Assembly (NCBI GenBank): GCA_965368175.1
Contig: CBDULX010000043.1
Span: forward strand, 1-17,005
Source: CBDULX01 sp965368175
Lineage (GTDB): Bacteria; Pseudomonadota; Gammaproteobacteria; SZUA-229
DNA length: 17,005 nt
Direction of reading: 5' to 3'
Under the pieces are notes generated by a model. That model had not been told where the DNA came from, made no database searches, and saw only the letters and a program-made list of their open reading frames with translations. The translations under genes and the position numbers were made by a program. Numbering within the stretch: the first letter of the stretch is position 1; every line of letters starts with the position of its first letter. Shown here piece by piece: positions 1 to 6,653 of the stretch.

Positions 1-1100
1 GGATTAACCGCCAGGCAGGCGAGTTCGGCTATGTTGTCTGCGTAGGGATAGAGTGCTGCGCAGGCGACGATCATGCCGTCGCGTTCGATGACGGTGAAGT
101 TTTTGATTTCCAGTTCCAGCTGTTCCCGGGAGCGGCGGGCCAGGATGTCTTCCGCTTCCAGTGGCTGGATGAGTTCCAGAATGCCGCCCACGTCATTGAT
201 ATTTGCTTCGCGGAGGCCTTCATAGGTTTCGGTGGTGACCATGGTGCCATTGCCGTCTCGGGTGTAGAGTTCCAGCAGCAGGGCGCCGTCGGTGTGATGG
301 CTGATCAGATGGGCACGTGGCACGCCCTGTTTACAGGCATTTACCGCGTAGTCCAGATGGGAGCGGGTGATCTCGTCGATATGTTTCTGTTGCTGCAGTT
401 GTTCCGCCTGTAACAAATCCAGTTGATGCACTGTTTTGCCCGATTCATCTCTTACACTTTTGGCATCCATCAAGAAGATCAGCTTGTCTGCTTTTAAAGC
501 AGTAGCGGCTGCAATGGCAACATCCTCAGAACGACAGTTAAAGGCCTCACCGGTGGCGGAATAACCAATGGGTGATAACAGGACGATGTTATTCAGCTGC
601 AACTGCTGCTGAATGGCTTCTTTGTCGATACGACGCACATCACCGGTGTGACCAAAATCTATACCATTGCGAATACCATAGGGGCGCGCAATGACAAAAT
701 TGCCCGATACCACCCGTAAAGCAGCACCAGACATCGGGGTGTTAATTAAACCCATGGATAGACGAGACTCAAAGTTTAAGCGAACCTGGCCCACCGCCTG
801 TTCGATGCCCGGCAATATGTCTGCAGAAGTAATACGCCGACCATTATGAAAACTGGAGTCGAGTCCCAGCTTCTCTAACTGACGTTCGATCTGCGGGCGC
901 GCGCCATGCACCAGCACCAGTCGCACGCCCATGCTGTTCAGCAGGGCTATATCATGGATTAAATGGGCAAAGCCATCGTGTTCAACCGCTTCACCGCCAA
1001 TGGAAATCACGAACGTGCGGCCACGATGGTTGTGGATATAAGGCGAAGAGCTGCGAAACCAGTCGACATATTGTTGTGATGAATTCAAGTTGTCAGTCAT
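1..1100 (-). CDS. argA: N-acetylglutamate synthase ArgA (C-terminus cut by left edge)
   Basis: ArgA transfers acetyl from acetyl-CoA to glutamate, the first step of arginine synthesis in the cytoplasm. I translated it from the ATG complementary to 1098-1100. The frame is open for 366 codons to the window edge, and about 70 residues are missing against the roughly 443 of E. coli ArgA. The N-terminal part is an amino-acid-kinase fold (HRGRTFVISIGGEA near residue 26, LVLVHGARPQ, RLSMGLINTP). The C-terminal part is the GNAT acetyltransferase domain (NDVGGILELIQPLE, RRSREQLELEI, AALYPYADN, AELACLAV). The start fits the family N-terminus (SSSPYIHNHRG against a SVPYINTHRG-like stretch). I see no Shine-Dalgarno upstream, because a heptamer tandem array occupies that place and includes the ATG. 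It lies downstream of oxyR-argE on the same strand. Identity is firm; how translation starts is unclear. Confidence 0.95.
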   Translation of the reverse strand, partial: MTDNLNSSQQYVDWFRSSSPYIHNHRGRTFVISIGGEAVEHDGFAHLIHDIALLNSMGVRLVLVHGARPQIERQLEKLGLDSSFHNGRRITSADILPGIEQAVGQVRLNFESRLSMGLINTPMSGAALRVVSGNFVIARPYGIRNGIDFGHTGDVRRIDKEAIQQQLQLNNIVLLSPIGYSATGEAFNCRSEDVAIAAATALKADKLIFLMDAKSVRDESGKTVHQLDLLQAEQLQQQKHIDEITRSHLDYAVNACKQGVPRAHLISHHTDGALLLELYTRDGNGTMVTTETYEGLREANINDVGGILELIQPLEAEDILARRSREQLELEIKNFTVIERDGMIVACAALYPYADNIAELACLAVN

Positions 1101-1157
1101 AAGTCACAAGTTGTAAGTTGTAAGTTGTAAGTCATAGGTCGTAGGTCCTAAGTCATA
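1095..1157. repeat. Degenerate heptamer tandem array overlapping the argA start
   Basis: Nine consecutive 7-nt units fit AGTYRTA with small variations: AGTCATA, AGTCACA, three identical AGTTGTA, AGTCATA, GGTCGTA, GGTCCTA, AGTCATA. On the coding (minus) strand the unit reads TACAACT or TATGACT. The last unit supplies the ATG of argA. Upstream ATGs in other units are out of frame and meet stops within the array. Because 7 is not a multiple of 3, gain or loss of a unit would not change the argA frame itself, but it would change leader spacing and which upstream ATGs exist. Function is unknown; a neutral slippage-generated microsatellite is possible. Confidence 0.85.
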
Positions 1158-1223
1158 AGCATTTAATCATTAACTTAAGATACTTTAAATCCTTTGCGTC
1201 TTTGCGCCTTGTCGTCAAAAGTT

Positions 1224-1300
1224 TTATTTAATACAAAGCTGATAAATGAATTTACATAATAAATCAACTGTAACTTGAATATTTTGCATTGTATCGTAGA
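1224..1300 (-). pseudogene. Remnant copy of the argE 3' end
   Basis: Positions 1228-1270 match 1361-1403 (the true argE end) at 37 of 43 bases, with a constant offset of 133 nt. Read on the minus strand, the copy gives VDLLCKFIYQLCIK and a TAA stop, against VELLRKFIYQFCIK and TAA in argE. Weaker resemblance continues to about 1280-1300 (NIQVTV against RIEPTV). A related repeat follows both copies: the CTTTGCGTC-type stretch near 1191-1220 and the CTCTGTGCCTCTGTGG-type stretch near 1333-1352. No start codon or further argE sequence is present, so this is a non-coding leftover of a local duplication or of recombination with another argE allele. Confidence 0.75.
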
Positions 1301-1322
1301 TTTCACTGCCAACTTAATAATA

Positions 1323-1352
1323 ACTCTGCGATCTCTGTGCCTCTGTGGCAAA
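1323..1352 (-). repeat. Dispersed TTTGCCACAGAG-type repeat, argE-downstream copy
   Basis: Read on the minus strand, this stretch directly after the argE stop begins TTTGCCACAGAGGCACAGAG. It resembles both arms of the inverted-repeat element between ilvD and purT (8511-8539 and 8667-8695). A more diverged relative, rich in GCGCAAAGACGCAAAG, lies at about 1191-1219. Recurrence in separate spacers of one 17-kb window marks a dispersed intergenic repeat family. It encodes nothing visible. Confidence 0.65.
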
Positions 1353-1356
1353 GATA

Positions 1357-2502
1357 TTACTTAATACAAAATTGATAAATGAATTTTCGTAATAATTCAA
1401 CGGTTGGTTCAATTCTATTCAATTCCAGGTATTCATCCGGCTGATGTGCCTGGGCAATATTGCCAGGACCAAGAACCAGGGTTTGCATGCCCAGCTGCGT
1501 TAAATAAGGGGCTTCTGTGCCGAAGGCGACACTTTCTGAAGTATACCCCGTAAGGGATTCGGCCGTTCTGACCAGTTCGCATTCCGAGGCGGTTTCCATG
1601 GCCGGGATTCCTGAAAATAAAGGTCGAGTTTCCAGTTCAAAGCCGTGATCCGGCAAAACACTTCGTAACCGTTTTGACATGTCATGGCGTAACTGTTCCA
1701 GATCCATGCCGGGTAGTGGGCGTAAATCGATGTGCAGTTCACAGGCTCCACAAATCCGGTTGGGGTTATCACCGCCGTGAATGTGTCCCAGATTTAAGGT
1801 TGGCACCGGTACTTCAAACTGATCATTGCGATATTTTTGCTGCAGTTCATCGCGCCAGATCATGAGTTCGCCTATCACTGTATGCATTGCTTCCAGTGCA
1901 TTGTGACCCAGTGTGGGGTCGCTGGAATGTCCGGAAAGCCCACTGATGCGAACCGATTCCATTAAGATACCTTTATGCATACGCACCGGCTTCATGCCGG
2001 TGGGCTCACCAATAATGGCGTAACGGGCTTTGGGGCGGCTGGCTTTGACCAGAGCTTTGGCGCCCTCCATGGTGGTCTCTTCATCGGCGGTGGCCAGAAT
2101 TATTAATGGTTGCTGGTATTGCTCGGGAGTGAAATGAAGGGCTGCTTCGATGGCCAAAGCCAGAAAGGCTTTCATATCCGAAGTGCCCAGGCCATATAAG
2201 CGGTTGTCGGCTTCGGTCAGTTTAAACGGATCGTAATTCCAGCGTTGCTGGTCGTAGGGAACCGTATCGGTATGCCCGGCCAGTACCAGTCCGCCATTAC
2301 CACTACCTCTAGTCGCCAGTAAATTGGCCTTGCCCGGGGATACGGGCATAATTTCTACCGCAAAATCCAGATCTTTAAGCCAGCTGGCCAGCAGTTCAAT
2401 TACCGGCAGGTTGCTTTGATCCAGTTCACGATTCACACAGCTGACCGAGGGGGTGGCGATCAGCTGTGTGATCATTGAGATCAGGTCGGGACGCGTGATC
2501 AT
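1357..2502 (-). CDS. argE: Acetylornithine deacetylase ArgE (M20 family)
   Basis: ArgE hydrolyses N2-acetylornithine to ornithine and acetate, the linear route of arginine synthesis, as a cytoplasmic metal-dependent enzyme. The 381 residues match the family's usual length (about 383). M20 landmarks are in order: AGHTDTVP with metal-binding H77 and D79, GTSDMKAF with bridging D109, ATADEETT with the catalytic E141 and metal ligand E142, GEPT with E166, and a late QAHQPDEY with H353. The middle part (GLSGHSSDP to RPLPGMDLE) is the dimerisation insert. The start ATG (2500-2502) sits inside the oxyR stop in an ATGA overlap, so translation is probably coupled to oxyR. The last 14 codons are duplicated downstream. 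ArgE and ArgA in the same window fit the linear pathway rather than the cyclic ArgJ pathway. Confidence 0.97.
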   Translation of the reverse strand: MITRPDLISMITQLIATPSVSCVNRELDQSNLPVIELLASWLKDLDFAVEIMPVSPGKANLLATRGSGNGGLVLAGHTDTVPYDQQRWNYDPFKLTEADNRLYGLGTSDMKAFLALAIEAALHFTPEQYQQPLIILATADEETTMEGAKALVKASRPKARYAIIGEPTGMKPVRMHKGILMESVRISGLSGHSSDPTLGHNALEAMHTVIGELMIWRDELQQKYRNDQFEVPVPTLNLGHIHGGDNPNRICGACELHIDLRPLPGMDLEQLRHDMSKRLRSVLPDHGFELETRPLFSGIPAMETASECELVRTAESLTGYTSESVAFGTEAPYLTQLGMQTLVLGPGNIAQAHQPDEYLELNRIEPTVELLRKFIYQFCIK

Positions 2503-3434
2503 GTGAAGCGAATGGCCTCGTCATGGAGCATATCGACACCATTGAGCGGGCATTTCAGTATTTCTGCCCGCAGGGCTTCAATGGCATCGGGGCGGGTGAA
2601 ACTTTTGCGCCAGGCCAGTGCTACCCGGCGCGAAGGTGCGGGTTTTTCAAAGGGGACCAGGCTCAATAATTCGTTGTTGCTGGTGGGCGTATTGCTGCTG
2701 GAGGGCAATACGGTAATGCCGGTACCGGTGGCGACCATGTGGCGAATGGTCTCCAGTGAACTGCCTTCCAGGCTTTTCTGTAAATTACCGGAGGTCTGGC
2801 AGGCAGGGCAATTTTGTAATATCTGATCCCTGAAGCAATGACCCGGCCCAAGCAGCAACAGGCTTTCGTTCGCGAGTTCATTGGCCTGTATGGACTGGCG
2901 CTGGCTCCAGGGATGTTGTCTCGGCGTTGCGACAATGAAGCTCTCGTCATAAATAGCCTGGGTAACGACACCGGCTTCCTCGAAAGGCAGGGCGATAATG
3001 ATGACATCCAGCTTGCCCTGTTTTAGCTGTTCGGCCAGGACTGCAGTGAAGTTTTCTTCAATCATCAATGGCATTTGTGGCGCCCGTTGATGGATGCGGG
3101 GAATCAGTTCCGGTAACAGATAAGGTGCAATGGTGTAGATAGCACCCAGTCTCAGTGATCCGGCTAAAGGATCCTGCTGGGCATTTGCCAGCTGTTTAAT
3201 GACTTCGGCCTGATCCAGTACTTTCTGTGCCTGTTCAATGATCGGTGCGCCGCGAGAGGTGATTTTTAATTCATTGCGCGCACTGCGTTCGAACAGGCTG
3301 ACTTCTAGCTCGTCTTCCAGTTTTTTGATGCCCAGACTGAGGGTGGGCTGGGTGACATGGCAGGCCGTGGCTGCGCGACCAAAATGCTGATGCTGGGCAA
3401 CGGCGACTATATATCGGAGTTCTGTAAGGGTCAT
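2499..3434 (-). CDS. oxyR: LysR-type hydrogen peroxide sensor OxyR
   Basis: This is a 311-residue LysR-family activator. The N-terminal winged helix-turn-helix covers about residues 1-60 (LRYIVAVAQHQHFGRAA, TQPTLSLGIKKLEDEL), followed by a linker helix and a two-lobed sensor domain. The OxyR signature GPGHCFRDQILQNC places cysteines at C200 and C209, the spacing of the C199-C208 redox disulfide of E. coli OxyR. TGTGITVLPSSS near the end is also typical. Peroxide should form the disulfide and switch DNA binding. The gene is divergent from a cytochrome c peroxidase gene, a plausible target, and its stop overlaps the argE start by 4 nt. I see no clear Shine-Dalgarno before the ATG at 3432-3434. 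Assignment as OxyR rather than another LysR protein rests on the cysteine pair. Confidence 0.93.
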   Translation of the reverse strand: MTLTELRYIVAVAQHQHFGRAATACHVTQPTLSLGIKKLEDELEVSLFERSARNELKITSRGAPIIEQAQKVLDQAEVIKQLANAQQDPLAGSLRLGAIYTIAPYLLPELIPRIHQRAPQMPLMIEENFTAVLAEQLKQGKLDVIIIALPFEEAGVVTQAIYDESFIVATPRQHPWSQRQSIQANELANESLLLLGPGHCFRDQILQNCPACQTSGNLQKSLEGSSLETIRHMVATGTGITVLPSSSNTPTSNNELLSLVPFEKPAPSRRVALAWRKSFTRPDAIEALRAEILKCPLNGVDMLHDEAIRFT

Positions 3435-3450
3435 CGTTTATACCATTGTT

Positions 3451-3481
3451 AAAATCTATTGATTTTATTGTAATAAACAAT
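3451..3481. promoter_or_regulatory. Two adjacent dyads in the oxyR-peroxidase divergent spacer, candidate operator
   Basis: AAAATC-TATT-GATTTT at 3451-3466 and ATTGT-AATAA-ACAAT at 3467-3481 are two perfect inverted repeats placed end to end. The second is a 15-nt dyad containing a T-N11-A core of the LysR type. They lie upstream of the candidate peroxidase promoter and just upstream of oxyR on the other strand, where a LysR protein often both autoregulates and activates its divergent target. I could not fit the full E. coli OxyR consensus of four ATAG/CTAT elements, and the region is very AT-rich, so chance dyads are possible. Confidence 0.4.
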
Positions 3482-3509
3482 TTGTTTAATAGCTTTAATA
3501 AAATACAAT
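3482..3509 (+). promoter_or_regulatory. Candidate sigma-70 promoter for the cytochrome c peroxidase gene
   Basis: TTGTTT (3482-3487) and TACAAT (3504-3509) are separated by 16 nt. The -10 box is about 31 nt before the ATG at 3541, leaving a leader of about 25 nt that contains the GGAGAAGG ribosome site (3531-3538). The -35 box abuts the 3467-3481 dyad, a position where an activator could contact RNA polymerase. Confidence 0.45.
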
Positions 3510-3540
3510 CATCAGTTTATAAGAATATTTGGAGAAGGTA

Positions 3541-4572
3541 ATGAAGAAATCATCAATTGCAATATTTGCGCTGATGGCAACTGCTATGTCTACTTCGCAG
3601 GCCTATCAGTGGCAGGCCTTGCCGGAAAAAGCTCCGGCGCCTGCAGATAATCCTACCACCCAGGCCAAAGTCGATCTGGGTAAAACCCTGTATTTTGATC
3701 CTCGTATTTCCAGCTCGGGTACTGTGTCCTGCAATTCCTGTCATAACGTGATGGAAGGCGGCGATGACAGCCGTCCAAACTCCGTGGGTGTGGGTGGACA
3801 AACCGGTGGTCGTGGAGCGCCTACTGTGTGGAATTCGGCATTCCATTCAACACAGTTCTGGGATGGACGTGCTAATACTCTGGAAGATCAGGCTATAGGT
3901 CCAATGACCAACCCGATTGAAATGGGCATGGAAGATCATGATCTGGTGATGAAACGTATCCGGAAAATGGACGGTTACAAAACCATGTTCAACAAGGCCT
4001 TTGGTGATGACAGGATGACTATCGATCAGGCGGCCAAGGCGATCGCCGCCTATGAGCGTACCCTGATAACACCGAACAGCCCTTTTGATAATTATGTAAA
4101 AGGCAATAAGAAGGCGCTGAATAACGACCAGATAAAAGGTATGAATCTGTTCGCAGAGCTGGGTTGTGTAGCCTGTCATTCTGGCCCGGCGTTTAATGGT
4201 CAGGCGGGTGTGGCTGTAGGTACTCCGGTGCTAATGAAGTTTCCGACCTTTGCCGACAATGATTATGTAAATAAATATAACCTGGCGGCAGACAGGGGTC
4301 GTGAAGAAGTTACCGGTAAAGCCGAAGATAACAACCTGTTCCGTGTTCCAACCCTGCGTAACATTGCGATAACGGCACCTTATTTTCATAATGGCACAGT
4401 TAAAACCCTGGATGAGGCAGTCAAGGTCATGGCCAAAACTCAGCTTGCCAAAGATCTGAAAAATGATGAGGCGAAGTCTCTGGTGGCGTTTCTGGAGTCA
4501 CTGACTGGTCCATTCCCTGAGCAAAGCATGCCTCGCCTGCCGATTACTCCCGGCACTACTGTTGTTGAGTAA
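3541..4572 (+). CDS. Periplasmic di-haem cytochrome c peroxidase
   Basis: The enzyme reduces hydrogen peroxide to water in the periplasm with electrons from small c-type cytochromes. From the ATG at 3541 the protein has 343 residues. A TTG twelve bases earlier is in frame, but it lies just before the GGAGAAGG ribosome site, so I reject it as the start. A signal peptide covers about residues 1-21 (MKKSSIAIFALMATAMSTSQA). Two CXXCH haem sites are visible: CNSCH at 64-68 (the low-potential peroxidatic domain by family order) and CVACH at 209-213 (the electron-transfer domain). Family landmarks include VGVGGQTGGRGAPTVWN, FWDGRA, NPIEMGM, RVPTLRNIA and APYFHNGTV. The length is normal. Divergence from oxyR suggests peroxide-dependent expression, as known for the E. 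coli homologue; that link is inferred here. Confidence 0.95.
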   Translation: MKKSSIAIFALMATAMSTSQAYQWQALPEKAPAPADNPTTQAKVDLGKTLYFDPRISSSGTVSCNSCHNVMEGGDDSRPNSVGVGGQTGGRGAPTVWNSAFHSTQFWDGRANTLEDQAIGPMTNPIEMGMEDHDLVMKRIRKMDGYKTMFNKAFGDDRMTIDQAAKAIAAYERTLITPNSPFDNYVKGNKKALNNDQIKGMNLFAELGCVACHSGPAFNGQAGVAVGTPVLMKFPTFADNDYVNKYNLAADRGREEVTGKAEDNNLFRVPTLRNIAITAPYFHNGTVKTLDEAVKVMAKTQLAKDLKNDEAKSLVAFLESLTGPFPEQSMPRLPITPGTTVVE

Positions 4573-4604
4573 GCCTTCAATACCCTTCCCCAGGTGATAT
4601 TCGT

Positions 4605-4638
4605 AGCCCGCTGAATGCAAGTTTAGCGGGCTTTTCTT
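4605..4638 (+). terminator. Rho-independent terminator after the peroxidase gene
   Basis: AGCCCGCT (4605-4612) pairs perfectly with AGCGGGCT (4625-4632) across a 12-nt loop, and TTTCTTT follows. It lies 33 nt after the peroxidase stop and 50 nt before the next gene, so the peroxidase is probably transcribed alone. Confidence 0.85.
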
Positions 4639-4687
4639 TGCGGCAGGATTTATTTTTTCTGCTATAAATGAACTAATTATAAAGTAA

Positions 4688-6346
4688 ATGTTGCCGGGAA
4701 TTTTTATGTTAGGGTTTATCTTCCGAAGTGTAAGAAATAAATTATTGGTGATTACCGGTACTTCTACTTTTATCGTTTTGCTGGTGACGAGTTGGGGGTT
4801 TTTTACCGCAAATAGCAATTTTCAACATTTGTCACATATCATTGAAAAAGATATTGCACTCAAGTCTGATGTGCAACGTATTGAAACAGATTTTAAGGCC
4901 GAAGTGCAGAGCTGGAAAAATATCCTTATTCGTGGACATGACGAAAAGCAGTTATCAAAATATTGGGATCAGCTGGAAAAGACTCATATTAAGATCCAGC
5001 AGCAAGTGAAGCAAATTATCCTGGAATTAAAGGATGTGCATCGTGATCCTGATACGGCGGCTGTTATGTCCGGGTTCCTGACGATGCATAACAAACTGTA
5101 TCAGATCTATCTACAGGCCAGGGATGCTTTTGTTAATCAGGGTTATGACCACAGGGCCGGAGACAAAATCGCGAAGGGTGTTGACCACGAACCGGCTAAA
5201 ATTCTGGCTCAGGTGGTTAATATAATGGACCAGGAATCCAGATCGGGTATGGTCAGGGTTAGCAATGATTTCAATCTTGGTTTGAAGTATACAATCATCG
5301 GATTAATTCTGGCGGTAGCAATGGCATTGGTATTCTTTCTTTTGATGGTGCAAAAGAATATCATCCGACCTGCCAGGCGAATGGTCACAGATATTCAGCG
5401 TATGGCCGAAGGCGATTTTACCGGACAAATAAAAATTTCATCAGAAGATGAGATTGGTCGAATTGCCAGTAGTGCAGGGATTTTGAAAGATGATATAGGC
5501 CATATCGTACAGCAGATCAATCAGGCCGTTTTCAAGCTGGCCTCTGCAGCCGAAGAAATGTCGCATATTACGGATAAATCCAGTCAGGCTATGCAAAAGC
5601 AGCGACAGGAAACCGATCAGGTGGCCACGGCTATGAACCAGATGAGCGCCACTGTTGCGGAGGTTGCCTCCAATGCTCAGCTGGCATCGGAATCGGCTCA
5701 TCAGGCCTTTAAGGAATCCAATATGGGGCAACAGGTGGTGAATGAATCTATATCTGCCGTTGCAGCGCTAATCCAGAAAGTAGAACTGGCTGCAGATGTG
5801 ATACAGGTGCTGGAATCCAATTCCCAGGAAATTGGTACTGTACTGGACGTGATCCGTAGCATTGCTGAACAGACCAATTTACTGGCATTGAATGCCGCGA
5901 TCGAAGCTGCCAGAGCTGGAGAGCAGGGTCGAGGTTTCGCCGTCGTGGCCGATGAGGTACGGGTACTGGCACAACGTACTCAATCTTCCACCGAAGAAAT
6001 TCAGCTGATGATACAGAAATTGCAGTCCGGGGCTACACAAGCGGTTGATGCAATGATGCAGAGTCGCTCGCAGGCAGATGTCACCCGTGATACCTCGGCT
6101 CGTGCCGGTGAGGTGCTTCATGCCATAACTCAGTCTGTTACGAATATTAACGATATGAATACACTGATTGCCAGTGCAGCCGAAGAACAGAACACGGTGG
6201 CCGAGGAAATTAATCGAAATATTATTAATATATCTCATGTGGCAGATACCACATCAGACTCTGTTAGCCATTCGGCGAGAACCAGTGAAGAGTTGCGCCA
6301 GGTAGCGGAAGAACTCAAACATGTGATTTCGCGGTTGAAGGTTTAA
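4688..6346 (+). CDS. Methyl-accepting chemotaxis protein
   Basis: This is a transmembrane chemoreceptor of up to 552 residues that feeds CheW/CheA signalling. A first membrane segment lies at about residues 19-38. A helical periplasmic sensor of about 160 residues follows (VQSWKNILIRG near 73-83). The second membrane segment is at about 201-221, then a HAMP domain to about 275 (IIRPARRMVTDIQRMAEGDF), then a long cytoplasmic coiled coil. The conserved signalling hairpin at about 388-425 includes SIAEQTNLLALNAAIEAARAG and RGFAVVADEVR. No CheR-binding pentapeptide ends the protein; it stops at SRLKV. Two starts are possible. The ATG at 4706 (residue 7) has GGGAA seven bases before it and is the better start, while the one at 4688 lacks a ribosome site. 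The ligand cannot be told from sequence, and no other chemotaxis gene is nearby. Confidence 0.9.
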   Translation: MLPGIFMLGFIFRSVRNKLLVITGTSTFIVLLVTSWGFFTANSNFQHLSHIIEKDIALKSDVQRIETDFKAEVQSWKNILIRGHDEKQLSKYWDQLEKTHIKIQQQVKQIILELKDVHRDPDTAAVMSGFLTMHNKLYQIYLQARDAFVNQGYDHRAGDKIAKGVDHEPAKILAQVVNIMDQESRSGMVRVSNDFNLGLKYTIIGLILAVAMALVFFLLMVQKNIIRPARRMVTDIQRMAEGDFTGQIKISSEDEIGRIASSAGILKDDIGHIVQQINQAVFKLASAAEEMSHITDKSSQAMQKQRQETDQVATAMNQMSATVAEVASNAQLASESAHQAFKESNMGQQVVNESISAVAALIQKVELAADVIQVLESNSQEIGTVLDVIRSIAEQTNLLALNAAIEAARAGEQGRGFAVVADEVRVLAQRTQSSTEEIQLMIQKLQSGATQAVDAMMQSRSQADVTRDTSARAGEVLHAITQSVTNINDMNTLIASAAEEQNTVAEEINRNIINISHVADTTSDSVSHSARTSEELRQVAEELKHVISRLKV

Positions 6347-6379
6347 GATGAAGCGGGTGATTAAAATCAAAAGCTACTT

Positions 6380-6479
6380 TCCGCAAATGTACGCAAATAA
6401 ACGCAAATAAAATCAAAATATCTGTGCGTAGTGCGCCGCAGGCGGCAGGCGCACAAAAATATTAGCGTTTATTTACGGA
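6380..6479. repeat. Nested palindromic element, possible REP/MITE-like sequence
   Basis: The outer arms are TCCGCAAATGTACGCAAAT (6380-6398) and, on the opposite strand, TCCGTAAATAAACGCTAAT (6479-6461), matching at 15 of 19 bases. The left arm continues with another CGCAAATAAA unit. In the centre is a GC-rich hairpin: TGTGCG (6423-6428) pairs with CGCACA (6450-6455), TGCGCC (6432-6437) with GGCGCA (6448-6453), and alternatively GCCGC (6435-6439) with GCGGC (6442-6446). GC-rich heart and AT-rich arms differ from the surrounding spacer. It has no coding capacity. It could be a mobile palindromic element or serve as an RNA hairpin at the end of the chemoreceptor transcript. Confidence 0.65.
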
Positions 6480-6588
6480 TAATGCTTTTTAGTGCGATAT
6501 TGGATAAGTAGCCTGTCGTTGTTTTTTGTCCCATTGTTCGATGTGTCGTTTCCATTTCTGAATAATACAAATTATTTTCCCATGCACG

Positions 6589-6617
6589 TTCGACTTGGCC
6601 TGAGCTTGCTTTACAAT
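6589..6617 (+). promoter_or_regulatory. Candidate sigma-70 promoter for ilvD
   Basis: TTCGAC (6589-6594) and TACAAT (6612-6617) are separated by an ideal 17 nt. Transcription would start near 6624, about 30 nt before the ilvD ATG, with the GAGG ribosome site in between. I see no leader peptide or attenuator in so short a leader. Confidence 0.55.
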
Positions 6618-6653
6618 AGTGGGCTTACATAATGAATTTATTTGAGGTCGACC

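Larger units (their letters stand above)
6347..6653. other. Non-coding spacer between the chemoreceptor gene and ilvD
   Basis: This spacer of about 300 nt has no credible gene; the short reading frames here share no recognisable motif. It holds a nested palindromic element (6380-6479) and, at its right end, a candidate ilvD promoter (6589-6617) and the GAGG ribosome site (6644-6647). I see no terminator for the chemoreceptor gene other than possibly the palindrome. Confidence 0.7.

Noticed and set aside
1095..1157. CRISPR-like array
   Set aside because: Units are 7 nt, contiguous and without spacers; this is a simple tandem repeat.
1674..1865. 63-codon plus-strand reading frame opposite argE
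   Set aside because: It lies wholly inside a well-supported gene on the other strand, has no ribosome site and no recognisable motif.
2503..3026. Plus-strand reading frames opposite oxyR
   Set aside because: They are shadows of oxyR codons; the OxyR reading with its cysteine motif explains the sequence.
3445..3492. Canonical OxyR site with four ATAG/CTAT elements
   Set aside because: A CTAT (3456) and an ATAG (3489) are 33 nt apart, but their order is reversed and the inner two elements are absent.
3529..3540. TTG start extending the peroxidase by four residues
   Set aside because: The codon lies just before the GGAGAAGG ribosome site, which serves the ATG at 3541 with proper spacing; the extension would also put four residues before a normal signal peptide.
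6642..6653. TTG start for ilvD
   Set aside because: It overlaps the GAGG ribosome site, and the ATG at 6654 matches the family N-terminus exactly.
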